From: Bradyrhizobium sp.
GTDB taxonomy: Bacteria; Pseudomonadota; Alphaproteobacteria; Rhizobiales; Xanthobacteraceae
Reading direction: 5' to 3'
Assembly (NCBI GenBank): GCA_028290305.1
Contig: JAQGKC010000344.1
Span: 1-56,767, forward strand
DNA length: 56,767 nt
Shown: piece after piece, positions 20,237 to 30,177 of the stretch
Numbering within the stretch: position 1 is the stretch's first letter
How the letters are laid out: every line of letters starts with the position of its first letter
Program-made: the position numbers and the translations under genes
The notes under the pieces: generated by a model
Databases searched by the model: none
Told to the model about the DNA's origin: nothing
The model's input: only the letters and a program-made list of their open reading frames with translations

Positions 20237-21232
20237 CTACGCGGCCAACTCCGGCATCCCCTCGGACGCTCGGGCACGACGTTCGGGCGGGCAAACCGGC
20301 ACGTATTCGACAACCATAAAATGCTCGGACACCGTGACGCGCTCGACCAGCGTCGTTTCCTCAGCAGCGCCTGCTATTTCTTCAGCCGGAAGCGGCGCCT
20401 CTTGGTCAATCTCTTCAGGAACAAGCGGCGGTGACTCGATCGCTTCTGGAAAGATACCGAATTCGCCCGCTACCTCCCGGAGCGGTTTTTGTCTATCGGC
20501 CCAGTGCAAGGTTGTGTAGTCGAAGCCTTGCACGATGGTGGGTTTGACGACTTCGAAATAGGGCGAGATGTCGAAATCGCGTGGCATGTACAGCGATGAA
20601 TCGCGGATGTGGAGGATTTCACGCCGGGCCCGCTTGCTGCCGGCACGCGTGATTTTGGGCAGGATGGGATAACGCACGGCGTCGAAGGCCTGCGCGATCA
20701 GCGCGGAGCAGATGATCTTGGTCGGATCGCCCGAGCCGAACGCGATCATTCGTCGCCGCCAGCGTTGCGGTATCGGCAGCGGAATCAGGTACCGCATCAA
20801 ATCGAGGATATTCTTGGTGTCGTAACCGAAGCCGATCCGGTTGATGGCGTAGCGGCACACCGTGTTGCGGTCCTCGAACGACAGGCCGACCGGTCGGCAC
20901 AGCCGTGTGTGATAGGGAAAGTATTTCGACAGCGGCGCCGAGGTCACGCCTTCGCCGATATTGGCCTCGATCAGGACGTGGGCCTCGCCGTCGGGTTCGG
21001 CCGCGCCGTCGATCGGACCGACATAAAGCGCGGAATGCGACCAGGTGGACTGGGTGAGGTATTTGATGATGCCGGAAACCCGGTTGTTGCCCTCGACCAG
21101 CAGGACATCGCCCTGCTCGATGACGCCGCGCAAATGTTCCGGGTCGCTCGGCGTGAACGGCTCATAGCCCGGCAGTTCCTTCTGAAGGTAGCCCGCGATC
21201 AGCTTGCCGACGGTATCGAGCATGACGCCCAT
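20237..21232 (-). CDS. YiiX/YebB-like permuted papain-fold (NlpC/P60 superfamily) protein
   Basis: 331-residue protein with the circularly permuted papain-like arrangement. The histidine is in STWSHSALYVG (His66) and the cysteine in KIICSALIAQAF (Cys175), an order opposite to classical NlpC/P60 hydrolases. Related proteins act on peptide or lipid amides. The segment GDVLLVEGNNRVSGIIKYLTQ is typical of the family. About 70 C-terminal residues are acidic and proline-rich, outside the domain and probably disordered. There is no signal peptide. The start may be ATG 21232 or the Met four codons later. Confidence 0.75.
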   Translation of the reverse strand: MGVMLDTVGKLIAGYLQKELPGYEPFTPSDPEHLRGVIEQGDVLLVEGNNRVSGIIKYLTQSTWSHSALYVGPIDGAAEPDGEAHVLIEANIGEGVTSAPLSKYFPYHTRLCRPVGLSFEDRNTVCRYAINRIGFGYDTKNILDLMRYLIPLPIPQRWRRRMIAFGSGDPTKIICSALIAQAFDAVRYPILPKITRAGSKRARREILHIRDSSLYMPRDFDISPYFEVVKPTIVQGFDYTTLHWADRQKPLREVAGEFGIFPEAIESPPLVPEEIDQEAPLPAEEIAGAAEETTLVERVTVSEHFMVVEYVPVCPPERRARASEGMPELAA

Positions 21233-21420
21233 GTTTTTCCCCCAGCGGCCTTTCCAGCCGCTTTTTCCCCTTCCTTATCATGGTCGAAAGCCGTTGCAAT
21301 TTGGTTCATGCATGAGAGTGATCAATCATGATTGATTCACCATGACGGTTGCTGCCCGTGCCCGGACACGGCAAGTTCGCTAGGTGTTCTCTACTTTTTC
21401 AAAGCTTTGGAAACCATGAC

Positions 21421-22839
21421 ATGACAATGACGCGCCGCGATTTCCTGTCGGCGTCCGCGGCTGTTGCGGTGACGCCGGCACTCGGCGTCAGGGCATGGGG
21501 GGCGCCATTGCCGCGCGATGCTGACATTGTCGTGATTGGTGCCGGCGCGGCCGGCATTGCTGCGGCGCGGCGTATCCAGGCTGCGAACCGCAGGGTCATC
21601 GTGGTCGAGGCGGCGGGCCAGATCGGAGGCCGCTGCCTCACCGATAGCACGACATTCGAAGTGCCGTTCGATCGCGGCGCGCGGTGGATGCACAATCCCG
21701 ATACCAACCCGATGATCAAGCTCGCGCGCAATGCCGGGCTCGACATCTCACCGGCGCCGCTGGGCCAGAAAATCCGCATCGGCCGCCGCAACGCGCGGGC
21801 CGGCGAAACCGAGGAATTGCTCGCCGCATTGGTGCGCGCCAACCGCGCCATCGACGACGCCTCGCGGGGCAAGGCCGATGTATCCTGCGCTTCCGTGCTG
21901 CCAAAGGACCTCGGCGACTGGGCGGGAACGGCGGAATTCGTGCTCGGCGCCAACGCCACGGGGAAGGATCTGAAAGATATCTCGGTCATCGACAGGGCCC
22001 GCGCGCAGGATCGCAATGCCGCGATCGGCTGCCGCCAGGGTCTGGGCACGCTGATCGCGAAGCTTGGCGGAGCAGTCCCGCTGTTGCTGTCGACGCCGGC
22101 AAATCGCATCGCCTGGAGCGGACGCGATGTCACGGTGGAAACGCCGGCGGGCAAGATCGCCGCACGCGCGGCCATCATCACGGTGTCGAGCAACGTGCTG
22201 GCCGCGGGCAATATCAAATTCACGCCGGATATTCCCAAGCGCCATCTCGATGCCGCGGCAAAGCTCAGCCTCGGCAGTTATGATCGTATCGCGGTGCAAT
22301 TGCCGGGCAATCCGCTCGGGCTTGCGCGCGACGACATTATCATTGAGCAGAGCAGTTCCACGCGAACGGCACTCTTGTTCGCCAATATAGGCTTGTCGTC
22401 GCTGTGCGTGATCGATGTCGCGGGCTCGTTCGGCCGCGATCTCTCCGCGCAGGGCGAGCCGGCCATGGCAGCGTTCGCGGTGGAGTGGTTGACCAAGCTG
22501 TTCGGCAGCGAAGCAGCCGCTGGTATCAAGAAAACCAGCGTTACGCGCTGGAATGCCGCGCCGTTTGCGCTCGGCGCGATGTCGTCGGCCGTGCCAGGCG
22601 GTCAGCCGTCGCGAAAAATTTTGACGGAGCCGATCGGCAGCATGTTCCTCGCCGGCGAGGCAACCCATGAAACGCTATGGGGTACCGTTGACGGCGCGTG
22701 GGAGAGCGGCGAGCGCGCAGCCGACGCGGCGCTACAAAAAATCGGTGCGATTAAAAATGCCAGTCCGGTGGAGGCACCAGCACGAGCGCCGAGGCAACGG
22801 CGCCGCACGGCGCCGATACCGGCGTCCCCGATCGATTGA
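21421..22839 (+). CDS. Tat-exported FAD-dependent amine oxidase family protein
   Basis: 472-residue flavoprotein of the monoamine oxidase/protoporphyrinogen oxidase superfamily, which oxidises amines or related substrates with FAD. It begins with a twin-arginine signal (RRDFLSASAAVAV) predicting export of the folded protein to the periplasm. The dinucleotide-binding motif is VIGAGAAGIAAARRI, then the GG motif GQIGGRCLTD, and a C-terminal flavin segment FLAGEATHETLWGTVDGAWESG. ATG 21421 gives the Tat motif near the N-terminus. Its stop overlaps the ATG of the DUF71 gene (TGATG), so the two are coupled. Substrate unknown. Confidence 0.87.
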   Translation: MTMTRRDFLSASAAVAVTPALGVRAWGAPLPRDADIVVIGAGAAGIAAARRIQAANRRVIVVEAAGQIGGRCLTDSTTFEVPFDRGARWMHNPDTNPMIKLARNAGLDISPAPLGQKIRIGRRNARAGETEELLAALVRANRAIDDASRGKADVSCASVLPKDLGDWAGTAEFVLGANATGKDLKDISVIDRARAQDRNAAIGCRQGLGTLIAKLGGAVPLLLSTPANRIAWSGRDVTVETPAGKIAARAAIITVSSNVLAAGNIKFTPDIPKRHLDAAAKLSLGSYDRIAVQLPGNPLGLARDDIIIEQSSSTRTALLFANIGLSSLCVIDVAGSFGRDLSAQGEPAMAAFAVEWLTKLFGSEAAAGIKKTSVTRWNAAPFALGAMSSAVPGGQPSRKILTEPIGSMFLAGEATHETLWGTVDGAWESGERAADAALQKIGAIKNASPVEAPARAPRQRRRTAPIPASPID

Positions 22840-23510
22840 TGCCGCACCCGAAGGCACTGATCTCCTGGTCGAGCGGCAAGGACAGCGCGTTTTCGCTGCA
22901 TGAGGTCCGGCGCGCCGGTGAATTCGACGTTGTCGGCGCGTTGACGACGGTGACCGAAACCTTTGGCCGGGTGTCGATCCACGGCGTGCGGCAGGAGATT
23001 CTGCGCGCGCAATGCGAGGCGGCGGGATTGCCGCAGCGCATCGTGCCGATCCCCTATCCCTGCCCGAATGCGATTTACGAAGCGCGCATGGGCGAAGCCG
23101 TCGCCGAGGCCGTCAGTGACGGCATCACCCACATCATCTTCGGCGATCTGTTTCTTCGCGATATCAGGGCCTACCGCGAACAAAAGCTCGCGGGTACTGG
23201 CATCACGCCGGTGTTTCCGCTGTGGGAAAGGCCGACCTTGCCGCTGGCGCATGCGATGATCGCAAGCGGGTTGGAGGCTTATCTCGCGACCGTGGATCTG
23301 AAAAAGCTGCCGGCGGAATTTGCGGGGCGTAAATTCGATGGGCAATTGCTGGCGGATTTACCAGAGGGCGTCGACCCCTGCGGCGAGAACGGCGAGTTTC
23401 ATACCTGCGTGGTGGCGGGGCCGATCTTCACGCACCGCCTCGCGGTCGCCGCCGGCGAGCGCATCGAACGCGATGGTTACGGCTACTGCGATTTGATGCT
23501 GGAGCATTGA
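22839..23510 (+). CDS. DUF71/Dph6-like ATP-binding protein
   Basis: 223-residue N-type ATP pyrophosphatase fold protein. The PP-loop is WSSGKDS near residue 11. The family-specific segments GVRQEILRAQCEAAGL, FGDLFLRDIRAYRE and the closing CGENGEFHTCVVAGPIF are all present. The eukaryotic/archaeal relative Dph6 amidates diphthine, but bacteria lack diphthamide, so this protein must have another amide- or thio-forming substrate. Its coupling to an amine oxidase hints at amine or amide chemistry, but that is inference. ATG 22839 shares a base with the upstream stop. Confidence 0.85.
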   Translation: MPHPKALISWSSGKDSAFSLHEVRRAGEFDVVGALTTVTETFGRVSIHGVRQEILRAQCEAAGLPQRIVPIPYPCPNAIYEARMGEAVAEAVSDGITHIIFGDLFLRDIRAYREQKLAGTGITPVFPLWERPTLPLAHAMIASGLEAYLATVDLKKLPAEFAGRKFDGQLLADLPEGVDPCGENGEFHTCVVAGPIFTHRLAVAAGERIERDGYGYCDLMLEH

Positions 23511-23546
23511 CGCCGCTTAATCCCATCGATGATGCAATAATACAGT

Positions 23547-23590
23547 CGTCATTCCGGGGCGCGAGCGCAGCGCGCGAACCCGGAATGACG
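23547..23590. repeat. Palindromic intergenic repeat, GTCATTCCGGG family (copy 1)
   Basis: CGTCATTCCGGG at the left and CCCGGAATGACG at the right are perfect complements around a purine-rich GCGC centre, forming a 44-base palindrome. It lies between convergent genes. A second copy with the same arms is at 32315-32357. Similar REP-like elements are widespread in Bradyrhizobium genomes. It could act as a bidirectional terminator or mRNA stabiliser. Confidence 0.8.
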
Positions 23591-23611
23591 ATGTTGGGAT
23601 TCAGAGCGCCG

Positions 23612-24559
23612 CTACACCGGCAGCGCCAGTTGCATCAGATCCTTGGCGACGATGATCCGGCCGGAAAAATTCTTTTTCACATCCGCGGTCCAGTCATCGT
23701 CAGTCACGAGCGGATCGTCGCCCGGCACGAAATGGCTGAGCACCAGCACCTTCACGCCGGCGGCAGCGGCGATGCGGCCGACGTCTTCGGTGGCGGTGTG
23801 ACTGTCGAGCAGATGTTTCTTCAGCGTCGCGCCATTCTTGGTTTTGATCACAAGCCGATCGACCGCGGGTACATATAGCGCTTCGTGCACCAGCACGTCG
23901 GCGCCTTTGGCGAATTCCGCGAGCTTCGGATTGTAGGCAGTGTCGCTGGAAAATACGATGGTGCCATCCGGCGTCTCGAACTTGTAGGCGAAATTATCGG
24001 TGATCGGCGGATGCGGCGTGCGGAACGCCGTCACCTTCACGTCCGATGTCTGCAGCACCACGCCGTCCTCGGTGATGTCCTTGGCGATCAGAAGCGGGCG
24101 CGGATCGGGGCGGCCTTCATCCTCGATCCGGGTCTCGACGTCGAACTTGTTCAGCTCCCAATAGGTCCTGGTCATCGCTTCGATGCCCTTGGGACCGAAC
24201 GAATGGATCGGCGTCGAGAGGCCGGCGGCCCAGGCGTTGTAAAACAGGTTGCCGTATTCGAGATTATGATCGGAATGGTGATGGCTGATGAAGATATATT
24301 TCACCGATGGGATCGGGACGCCGGCGGCGACCAGTTGATGGCTGACGCCCGCACCGCAATCGATCACGAACGGCGTATCGTTCACGACGACGAGATTGGC
24401 GGGATTTGCGGCATTGAGCCCGATACGCGGTCCGCCCTTGGTGCCGAGAAACACGATTCTGGTGCGCGGCTTCGCCGGGGTTTGCGCAAATGCCGTCGGC
24501 GCGGCGAGCGCGGCGGCACTGCCGATAGCTAGCTTAAGGACATCGCGGCGCTCGATCAT
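23612..24559 (-). CDS. Exported metallo-beta-lactamase-fold hydrolase
   Basis: 315-residue MBL-superfamily hydrolase. The metal motif ISHHHSDHNLEYGN supplies the HxHxDH set, the later acid is in VFSSDTAYNP, and a C-terminal histidine in LVLSHFVPGDD. The fold resembles the RNase Z/arylsulfatase-like MBL branch, acting on esters, lactones or phosphodiesters. The N-terminus IERRDVLKLAIGSAAALAAP is a twin-arginine-like signal ending FAQ. ATG 24559 is preceded by CCGGGGAGA, so the longer frame upstream is not used. Substrate unknown. Confidence 0.85.
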   Translation of the reverse strand: MIERRDVLKLAIGSAAALAAPTAFAQTPAKPRTRIVFLGTKGGPRIGLNAANPANLVVVNDTPFVIDCGAGVSHQLVAAGVPIPSVKYIFISHHHSDHNLEYGNLFYNAWAAGLSTPIHSFGPKGIEAMTRTYWELNKFDVETRIEDEGRPDPRPLLIAKDITEDGVVLQTSDVKVTAFRTPHPPITDNFAYKFETPDGTIVFSSDTAYNPKLAEFAKGADVLVHEALYVPAVDRLVIKTKNGATLKKHLLDSHTATEDVGRIAAAAGVKVLVLSHFVPGDDPLVTDDDWTADVKKNFSGRIIVAKDLMQLALPV

Positions 24560-24636
24560 GGTGTTCTCCCCGGAGGCTTTATTGTTATCAATTGCTGCGA
24601 CCCTAACGTCGTGTCCACGCCGCGCAAGCATCTAGA

Positions 24637-25407
24637 CTAGCGAAGCACGCCATCAAGCGCAGGCAAGCCGATGATGACCGCGGCCGCGATCAGGACGTAG
24701 CAGATGGCACGGAACAGCGTCTCGCTGGCGCGGCCGAACAACGAGGCGCCGAACCAGACGCCAATGGCATAGACCGGACCGATCAGAAATGAAAATCGGA
24801 TCGCGTCGGAGGAGATCAGGCCGGTCAATGCATAGCTCACCGCGGAAAAGAAGTCCGAGGCCGCAAAAAACAGCAGGATGTTGGCGCGCGCAATTGCCGA
24901 GGCAATGGGTCGGCCGAGCCAATAGCCCACAATCGGTGGCCCGCCAGTCTGCGCCAGCCCGCTGCAGAAGCCGGACAACCCGCCGATGCCGGCGGAAATC
25001 GCAGGGTGGTCTTCTCCTCGATAGCGCCAGCCTGAGAGCAGCAGAATCAGCAGCGCGAACACGAACCCGGAGATAATCCAGCGTGTGGTCACGGGATCGA
25101 GCCGGATGAGGAAGTAAGTCCCCAAGGGCACGCCGACCAGCGCGCCGAGCACCATGACTGCGGTCGCCTTGCGGTCGGCATGCCGCCACGCATTCGGAAT
25201 CAGCGGCGCCGCCGCGACGAAATCGATGATCAGCAGCAGGGCTGCGACAAGGCGCGGCGCCGCCATGCTGCTCGCCAGCGGCATGAAAATCAGCGCGGAG
25301 CCGAAACCGGAAAATCCGCGCGCCGTTCCCGACACGAACGCGACCACGGAGATGGCGATGGCGGCGTTGATACTGACATCCGTCGGGATGAGGCCGGTGA
25401 GGCTCAT
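24637..25407 (-). CDS. TauE/SafE family sulfite/anion exporter
   Basis: 256-residue membrane protein with about eight hydrophobic helices and the family motifs GTARGFSGFGSALIFMP in helix 1 and GFCSGLAQTGGPPIVGYWLG in the second repeat. TauE/SafE proteins export sulfite, sulfoacetate or related anions; the substrate here is unknown. It sits between pheT and the MBL hydrolase on the same strand. The gap after pheT is too short (55 bases) to place an obvious separate promoter. Confidence 0.88.
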   Translation of the reverse strand: MSLTGLIPTDVSINAAIAISVVAFVSGTARGFSGFGSALIFMPLASSMAAPRLVAALLLIIDFVAAAPLIPNAWRHADRKATAVMVLGALVGVPLGTYFLIRLDPVTTRWIISGFVFALLILLLSGWRYRGEDHPAISAGIGGLSGFCSGLAQTGGPPIVGYWLGRPIASAIARANILLFFAASDFFSAVSYALTGLISSDAIRFSFLIGPVYAIGVWFGASLFGRASETLFRAICYVLIAAAVIIGLPALDGVLR

Positions 25408-25462
25408 GCGTGGAACGTCTGAAGCACGATGTTTTCCGAAAACTGCTTCGCACGCCTCAGTG

Positions 25463-27871
25463 TCATCCGCGCAACGTGCCGCCGGTCTTCTTCGTCACCT
25501 CGGCCACGATCTTGGCCGCGACCGCGTCAATCTCCTGGTCGGTCAGGGTCTTTTCGCGGGGCTGGATCGTCACGGCGATGGCAATGGACTTCTTGCCGTC
25601 CTCGATGCCCTTGCCCTCATAGACGTCGAACACTGTGACATCCGTGATCAGCTTCTTGTCGACGCCTTGCGCGGTCCGCACTATATCGCCGGCCCTGACG
25701 CTGCGATCGACGATAAAGGCAAAGTCGCGCGACACCGGCTGGAACGGTGACAATTCAAGCACCGGCTTGGCGCGGGTCGGTTTCCGCTTGGCGTCGGGAA
25801 TTCGATCGAGGATCACCTCAAACGCGATCAACGGGCCATCGGCGCCAAGCGCTTCAACCGCGCGCGGATGCAGCTCGCCGAAATATCCCAGCACGTTCTG
25901 CGGACCGATCTGGATGGTGCCGGAACGTCCGGGATGCAGCCAGTTGGCGCCGCCGGGCACAACCTGCAGCGCCTGCATCGGCGCGCCGGCGGCGGATAGC
26001 ACCGCGAAGGCATCGGCCTTGGCGTCGAGGGCATCGGCCATTGCCGAGCCGGACCAGTGGCGGCCCATGCCCCTGCCCGATGCAAAACCATGACGAACGC
26101 CGGCGGCCGCGATCAGTTGATCCTCAGGTTTGTCACCCTTGAAGATCTGCCCGACTTCGAACAGCGCTACATCCGGAAAGCCGCGATCGCTGTTGGCTTG
26201 AACTGCCGCGACCAGACCCGGCAGCAGACTCGGCCGCATGTCCGACAAATCGGACGCGATCGGATTGGCGAGCGTGAGTTCAGCTTGTCCGCCGCCGAAC
26301 AACTCGGCATGCGGTTTTGAGATGAACGACCACGTCACCGCCTCTACCATGCCGCGCGCAGCAAGCGCGCGCTTGGCGCGGCGGGTGCGTAGCTGGATGG
26401 CGGTGAGGATCGGCTTGCGCGGCGCGTCGCCGCGCTCGAACGGCGTCATCGGCACCTTGTCGACGCCGACCATGCGCACGATTTCCTCGACGATATCGGC
26501 CTTGCCGTGCACGTCCGTGCGCCAGGAGGGCACCGCGATCTTCACCACCGGGCCGTTGCCGGCCACCATGAAGCCGAGATGGCTCAGAATACGTTTCATC
26601 TCCGGCAGCGGCACATCGATCCCGGCGAGGCGTTTGACCTCGGTCAGCGGAAAATCGATCACGCGATCGTCGCCGAAGGCGTTGCCGACGACGACGTTTT
26701 CCGATGGCGTGCCGCCGCACAGTTCCAGGACCAGTCGCGTCGCCATCTCCAACCCAGGCACCATGAAGGCCGGATCGACACCGCGCTCAAAACGATAGCG
26801 TGCATCCGAATTGATGCCGAGCTTGCGGCCGGTCTGCGCGATGTTGATCTCGTTCCACAGCGCCGATTCGATCAGTACGTCGGTGGTTTCTTCCGAGCAG
26901 CCCGAGGCTTCGCCGCCCATGATACCGGCAAGCGATTCGACGCCGTGGTCGTCTGCGATGACGCAGACGCTGCTGTCGAGCGTGTAGGTGCGGCCGTCGA
27001 GCGCCAGCAGCGTTTCGCCGTCGCGGGCGCGCCGCACCGTGAGATTGCCTTTTACCTTGGCCGCGTCGAACACATGCAACGGCCGGGCGCGGTCGTAGGT
27101 CATGAAATTGGTGATATCGACCAGCGCGTTGATGGGCCGCAAGCCGATCGATGTGAGCCGCTTTTGCAGCCATTCCGGCGACGGGCCGTTCTTGACGCCG
27201 CGCACCAGCCGCAGCGCGAAGCCCGGACAAAGCTTGGCGTCTTCGACGGTCACTTTCACCGGGCAGGGGAATTCGCCCTTGATCTGCTTGATCCCCGGGT
27301 CTTTGAACTTGCCCATGTCGGCGGCCGAGAGATCGCGGGCGATACCGTGCACGCCGGTGCAATCCTGCCGGTTCGGCGTCAGGTTGATTTCGATCACGGG
27401 ATCGCCAAGTTGCGCCCACTGCACATAGCCGGCGCCGATGAGCGCGTCGGCCGGCAGCTCCATGATGCCGTCGTGATCTTCCGAGAGTTGCAGTTCTGCC
27501 GCCGAGCACAGCATGCCGCGGCTCTCGACGCCCCGGATCGTGCCGACGCCGAGCGTGATGTTCTTGCCGGGGATGAAGGTGCCGGGCGGGGAGAACACGC
27601 TGACAAGACCCGCGCGTGCGTTCGGCGCGCCGCAGACGACCTGCACCGGCGCGCCGCCGTCACCGGTATCGACCATGCAGACCCGTAAGCGATCCGCATT
27701 GGGATGCTGTTCGGCAGAGATCACGCGCGCGATGGTGAACGGCGCCAGCGCTTTCGCCTTGTCCTCGATATCCTCGACCTCAAGCCCGATCATGGTGAGC
27801 TTGTCGGCAAGTTTTTCCAGCGGCTCGTCGGTGTCGAGATGTTCTTTCAGCCAGGAAAGCGTGAATTTCAC
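25463..27871 (-). CDS. pheT: Phenylalanine-tRNA ligase beta subunit
   Basis: Large subunit of the alpha2-beta2 class II synthetase that charges tRNA-Phe. The 802-residue protein is full length. It has the N-terminal OB-fold tRNA-binding domain (about 39-150), the B3/B4 editing region that hydrolyses mischarged Tyr-tRNA, the B5 domain near 400-470 and the C-terminal ferredoxin-like anticodon-binding domain (about 705-800, [13 protein letters not shown]). The start is GTG 27871, overlapping the pheS stop by four bases (GTGA), which should keep the two subunits in step. Confidence 0.96.
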   Translation of the reverse strand: MKFTLSWLKEHLDTDEPLEKLADKLTMIGLEVEDIEDKAKALAPFTIARVISAEQHPNADRLRVCMVDTGDGGAPVQVVCGAPNARAGLVSVFSPPGTFIPGKNITLGVGTIRGVESRGMLCSAAELQLSEDHDGIMELPADALIGAGYVQWAQLGDPVIEINLTPNRQDCTGVHGIARDLSAADMGKFKDPGIKQIKGEFPCPVKVTVEDAKLCPGFALRLVRGVKNGPSPEWLQKRLTSIGLRPINALVDITNFMTYDRARPLHVFDAAKVKGNLTVRRARDGETLLALDGRTYTLDSSVCVIADDHGVESLAGIMGGEASGCSEETTDVLIESALWNEINIAQTGRKLGINSDARYRFERGVDPAFMVPGLEMATRLVLELCGGTPSENVVVGNAFGDDRVIDFPLTEVKRLAGIDVPLPEMKRILSHLGFMVAGNGPVVKIAVPSWRTDVHGKADIVEEIVRMVGVDKVPMTPFERGDAPRKPILTAIQLRTRRAKRALAARGMVEAVTWSFISKPHAELFGGGQAELTLANPIASDLSDMRPSLLPGLVAAVQANSDRGFPDVALFEVGQIFKGDKPEDQLIAAAGVRHGFASGRGMGRHWSGSAMADALDAKADAFAVLSAAGAPMQALQVVPGGANWLHPGRSGTIQIGPQNVLGYFGELHPRAVEALGADGPLIAFEVILDRIPDAKRKPTRAKPVLELSPFQPVSRDFAFIVDRSVRAGDIVRTAQGVDKKLITDVTVFDVYEGKGIEDGKKSIAIAVTIQPREKTLTDQEIDAVAAKIVAEVTKKTGGTLRG

Positions 27872-28950
27872 GAGCTCAATCCTCCCGCCAGCGTCGGGAC
27901 GTCAAGCGGCTTGAAGCCGTAATGATTGAGCCAGCGCACGTCGCTCTCGAACAATTGCCGCAGATCGGACATGCCGTATTTCAGCATCGCGATACGATCG
28001 ATGCCCATGCCCCAGGCAAAGCCCTGATAGACGTCGGGATCGATGCCGCAGGCGCGCAGCACATTCGGATGCACCATGCCGCAGCCGAGGATCTCCAGCC
28101 AGTCCTCGCCTTCGCCGAAGCGGATCTCGCCCTTGTCGCGCCGGCACTGGATATCGACCTCGAGTGACGGCTCGGTGAACGGGAAGAACGACGGCCGGAA
28201 TCGCATATTGATGTGATCGACCTCGAAGAACGCCTTGCAGAATTCGTGCAGGATCCATTTGAGATGACCGAGATGCGAGCCCTTGTCGATGACGAGGCCC
28301 TCGACCTGGTGAAACTGCGGCGTATGGGTGGCGTCGGAATCGATGCGGTAGGTGCGGCCCGGACAGACGATGCGGATCGGCGGCTTCTGGGTCAGCATGG
28401 TGCGCACCTGCACCGGCGAGGTGTGGGTGCGCAACAGCATGCGCGAGCCGTCTTGCTTCGGCTGGAAGAAGAACGTGTCGTGCATTTCCCGCGCCGGATG
28501 CCCTTCCGGAAAATTCAGTTTTGTAAAATTGTAGTCGTCGGTCTCGATGTCGGGACCTTCGGCGATCGAAAATCCCATGTCGGCGAAAATCGTCGTCAGC
28601 TCATCCATCACCTGGCTGAGCGGATGAATCCGGCCCTGCTCGGCCGGGCTTTCCCGCAACGGCAGCGTGACGTCGATGGTCTCCGACGCAAGCCGCGCGT
28701 CAAGGGCCGCCGATTTCAGGATGTCGCGGCGCGCGGTCAGCGCCTGCGTGACCTTGTCCTTGGCAAGATTGATCGCAGCTCCCTGCGTCTTGCGCTCGTC
28801 CGGCGACATCTTGCCGAGCGTTGCCAGCAACGCGGAGATCGAACCCTTCTTGCCGAGCGCCGCGACCCGCACGGCTTCCAGCGCGGCCTCGTTATCGGCG
28901 GCGGCGATGTCGGTGAGAACCTGGGATTCGAGTTGAGCGAGGTCGGACAT
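27868..28950 (-). CDS. pheS: Phenylalanine-tRNA ligase alpha subunit
   Basis: Catalytic subunit of PheRS, 360 residues. The N-terminal coiled-coil arm (about 1-85) is followed by the class II core: DTFFF motif-1 region, the motif-2 segment ([16 protein letters not shown]), and motif 3 [17 protein letters not shown] 28950 is chosen because AGGTGA precedes it; a GTG at 28962 would lie inside the ribosome site. Transcribed after rplT with a repeat-bearing gap. No leader-peptide attenuator rich in Phe codons was seen. Confidence 0.96.
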   Translation of the reverse strand: MSDLAQLESQVLTDIAAADNEAALEAVRVAALGKKGSISALLATLGKMSPDERKTQGAAINLAKDKVTQALTARRDILKSAALDARLASETIDVTLPLRESPAEQGRIHPLSQVMDELTTIFADMGFSIAEGPDIETDDYNFTKLNFPEGHPAREMHDTFFFQPKQDGSRMLLRTHTSPVQVRTMLTQKPPIRIVCPGRTYRIDSDATHTPQFHQVEGLVIDKGSHLGHLKWILHEFCKAFFEVDHINMRFRPSFFPFTEPSLEVDIQCRRDKGEIRFGEGEDWLEILGCGMVHPNVLRACGIDPDVYQGFAWGMGIDRIAMLKYGMSDLRQLFESDVRWLNHYGFKPLDVPTLAGGLSS

Positions 28951-29000
28951 GGCGACGGTCACCTGTTGGGAGCGCGCGCGTAGTCCAGCACGAGGCCGTC

Positions 29001-29094
29001 ATCATCCGCGAAAGCGGATGATCCAGTAACCCCCGGGGTCAAAATGTTGGTCGGTGGTTACTGGATGCCCCGCTTGCGCGGGGCATGACACCGG
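29001..29094. repeat. Composite hairpin repeat between rplT and pheS
   Basis: A mosaic of nested dyads. ATCATCCGC/GCGGATGAT forms a stem with a GAAA loop (29001-29022). ATCCAGTAAC (29021-29030) is complementary to GTTACTGGAT (29057-29066). GCCCCGC/GCGGGGC forms another stem (about 29067-29084). In effect it is a cruciform-like element of about 95 bases. It separates rplT from pheS and could serve as an RNase-processing or partial termination site. Confidence 0.7.
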
Positions 29095-29122
29095 AGTTGC
29101 AAGACGCCGCAGCGATCCAGAT

Positions 29123-29482
29123 TTAAGCCGCCAGCGCGGCCTTGGCCTTTTCAGCGATCGCCTGGAACGCCGCCGGCTCGTTGATGGCGAGATCCGACAA
29201 GACCTTGCGGTCCACCGTGATGCCCGACTTGGAAAGACCGTTGATGAAGACGCTGTAGGTCATGCCGAACGGACGTACCGCGGCATTGAGGCGCTGGATC
29301 CACAGCGCGCGGAAGGTGCGCTTCTTGCGCTTGCGGTCGCGGAAGGCGTACTGCCCGGCCTTGTCGACCGCGGCCTTGGCGGCGCGGATGGTATTCTTGC
29401 GGCGGCCATAAAAGCCCTTGGCGGCCTTGTAGACTTTCTTGTGCTTGGCGTGAGAGGTCACACCGCGTTTGACGCGAGACAT
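29123..29482 (-). CDS. rplT: 50S ribosomal protein L20
   Basis: 119-residue basic protein that binds 23S rRNA early in large-subunit assembly. In many bacteria it also represses its own operon. The N-terminus [15 protein letters not shown] and the core [12 protein letters not shown] are the family signature. It follows rpmI by about 85 bases on the minus strand, in the standard infC-rpmI-rplT order, with pheST next. The ribosome site GGAGACC lies just upstream of ATG 29482. Confidence 0.98.
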   Translation of the reverse strand: MSRVKRGVTSHAKHKKVYKAAKGFYGRRKNTIRAAKAAVDKAGQYAFRDRKRKKRTFRALWIQRLNAAVRPFGMTYSVFINGLSKSGITVDRKVLSDLAINEPAAFQAIAEKAKAALAA

Positions 29483-29567
29483 GACTGGTCTCCTTCATAT
29501 GAAAAATGGGTGACGGATCGCCGCGCGGACGCGGCTCGGCAAATGGAATTGCGATCGCGTTCTGCGA

Positions 29568-29768
29568 TCAGGCGTTCGGCAAGAAATATTTCTTGATGTT
29601 GTCGCCGTCGGTCTTGAACAGCACGCGGGTGCCGCGAAGCTGACGAATCTGCTTCTTCGTCCGCTTGATCATGCCGTGGCGCTTGCCGCGCTGGGCGGCC
29701 ACTACTTTGCCGGTGGCAGTCACCTTGAAGCGCTTTTTAGCGCCGGACTTGGTCTTCAGCTTGGGCAT
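29568..29768 (-). CDS. rpmI: 50S ribosomal protein L35
   Basis: 66-residue ribosomal protein. Family hallmarks are the start [17 protein letters not shown] and the basic block [23 protein letters not shown] 29768 follows CAGGAGAG, so the longer open frame upstream is not part of the gene. It is separated from infC by about 400 bases that contain a terminator, implying its own promoter or readthrough. Confidence 0.97.
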   Translation of the reverse strand: MPKLKTKSGAKKRFKVTATGKVVAAQRGKRHGMIKRTKKQIRQLRGTRVLFKTDGDNIKKYFLPNA

Positions 29769-29793
29769 TTGGCTCTCCTGTTGCCGCAACACG

Positions 29794-29812
29794 AAAACGC
29801 CCGTGAAGGCGT
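29794..29812 (-). terminator. Attenuator-like hairpin in the rpmI leader
   Basis: On the minus strand ACGCC and GGCGT (29797-29801 with 29808-29812) form a 5-base stem followed directly by TTTTC, about 26 bases before the rpmI start codon. It could attenuate transcription of rpmI-rplT. The stem is short, so this is tentative. Confidence 0.3.
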
Positions 29813-30095
29813 CCGGTCGGCTAAAATGCTCGTTAGAGCGTTGAAAATGCTCGATTATTTCCGAAACGAAACAACCAGCATGGGCATCGACCACGGCAGC
29901 CCTTGATCAGCCGGGCGATGAGGTTGCGCTTATGGCAGAGCCAAGCCGGATTGGCAACGACGAACAATGGAACCGAAATAGCATGGTTGGGGCCGTTACC
30001 GGCAGCGGCAGGCTGGAGTCGACCGCTGGAGCAGCATCGTATCCAGCAGCTTTTGCAGCGGCCGCTGGCAGGCGACGCGGATCGGACCATCCGCG

Positions 30096-30129
30096 AAAGA
30101 AAAGGGCCCGCCAGATGATCTGACGGGCC
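30096..30129 (-). terminator. Intrinsic terminator after infC
   Basis: Near-perfect 12-base dyad: GGCCCGCCAGAT (30105-30116) against ATCTGACGGGCC (30118-30129), with one G-U pair. Read on the minus strand it is followed by CTTTTCTTT. It lies about 50 bases past the infC stop, so it likely ends the infC message and partly uncouples it from rpmI-rplT. Confidence 0.75.
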
Positions 30130-30177
30130 GTGTTCCGGTTGGGCTCAAATTTCACAAACACAAAGGGCCGCTATTGA

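Larger units (their letters stand above)
29769..30177. other. Gap between infC and rpmI: terminator plus rpmI leader
   Basis: 409 bases without a convincing gene. On the minus strand it begins with the infC terminator, then about 280 bases that should hold an rpmI-rplT promoter and leader. A small hairpin with a T run sits near the rpmI start. In other bacteria this leader binds L20 for autoregulation; I could not identify an L20 pseudoknot by eye. Confidence 0.4.

Noticed and set aside
24637..25407. TauE-like gene as part of the MBL hydrolase operon for sulfonate use
   Set aside because: No sulfonatase motif in the MBL protein, and the distance and context are weak.
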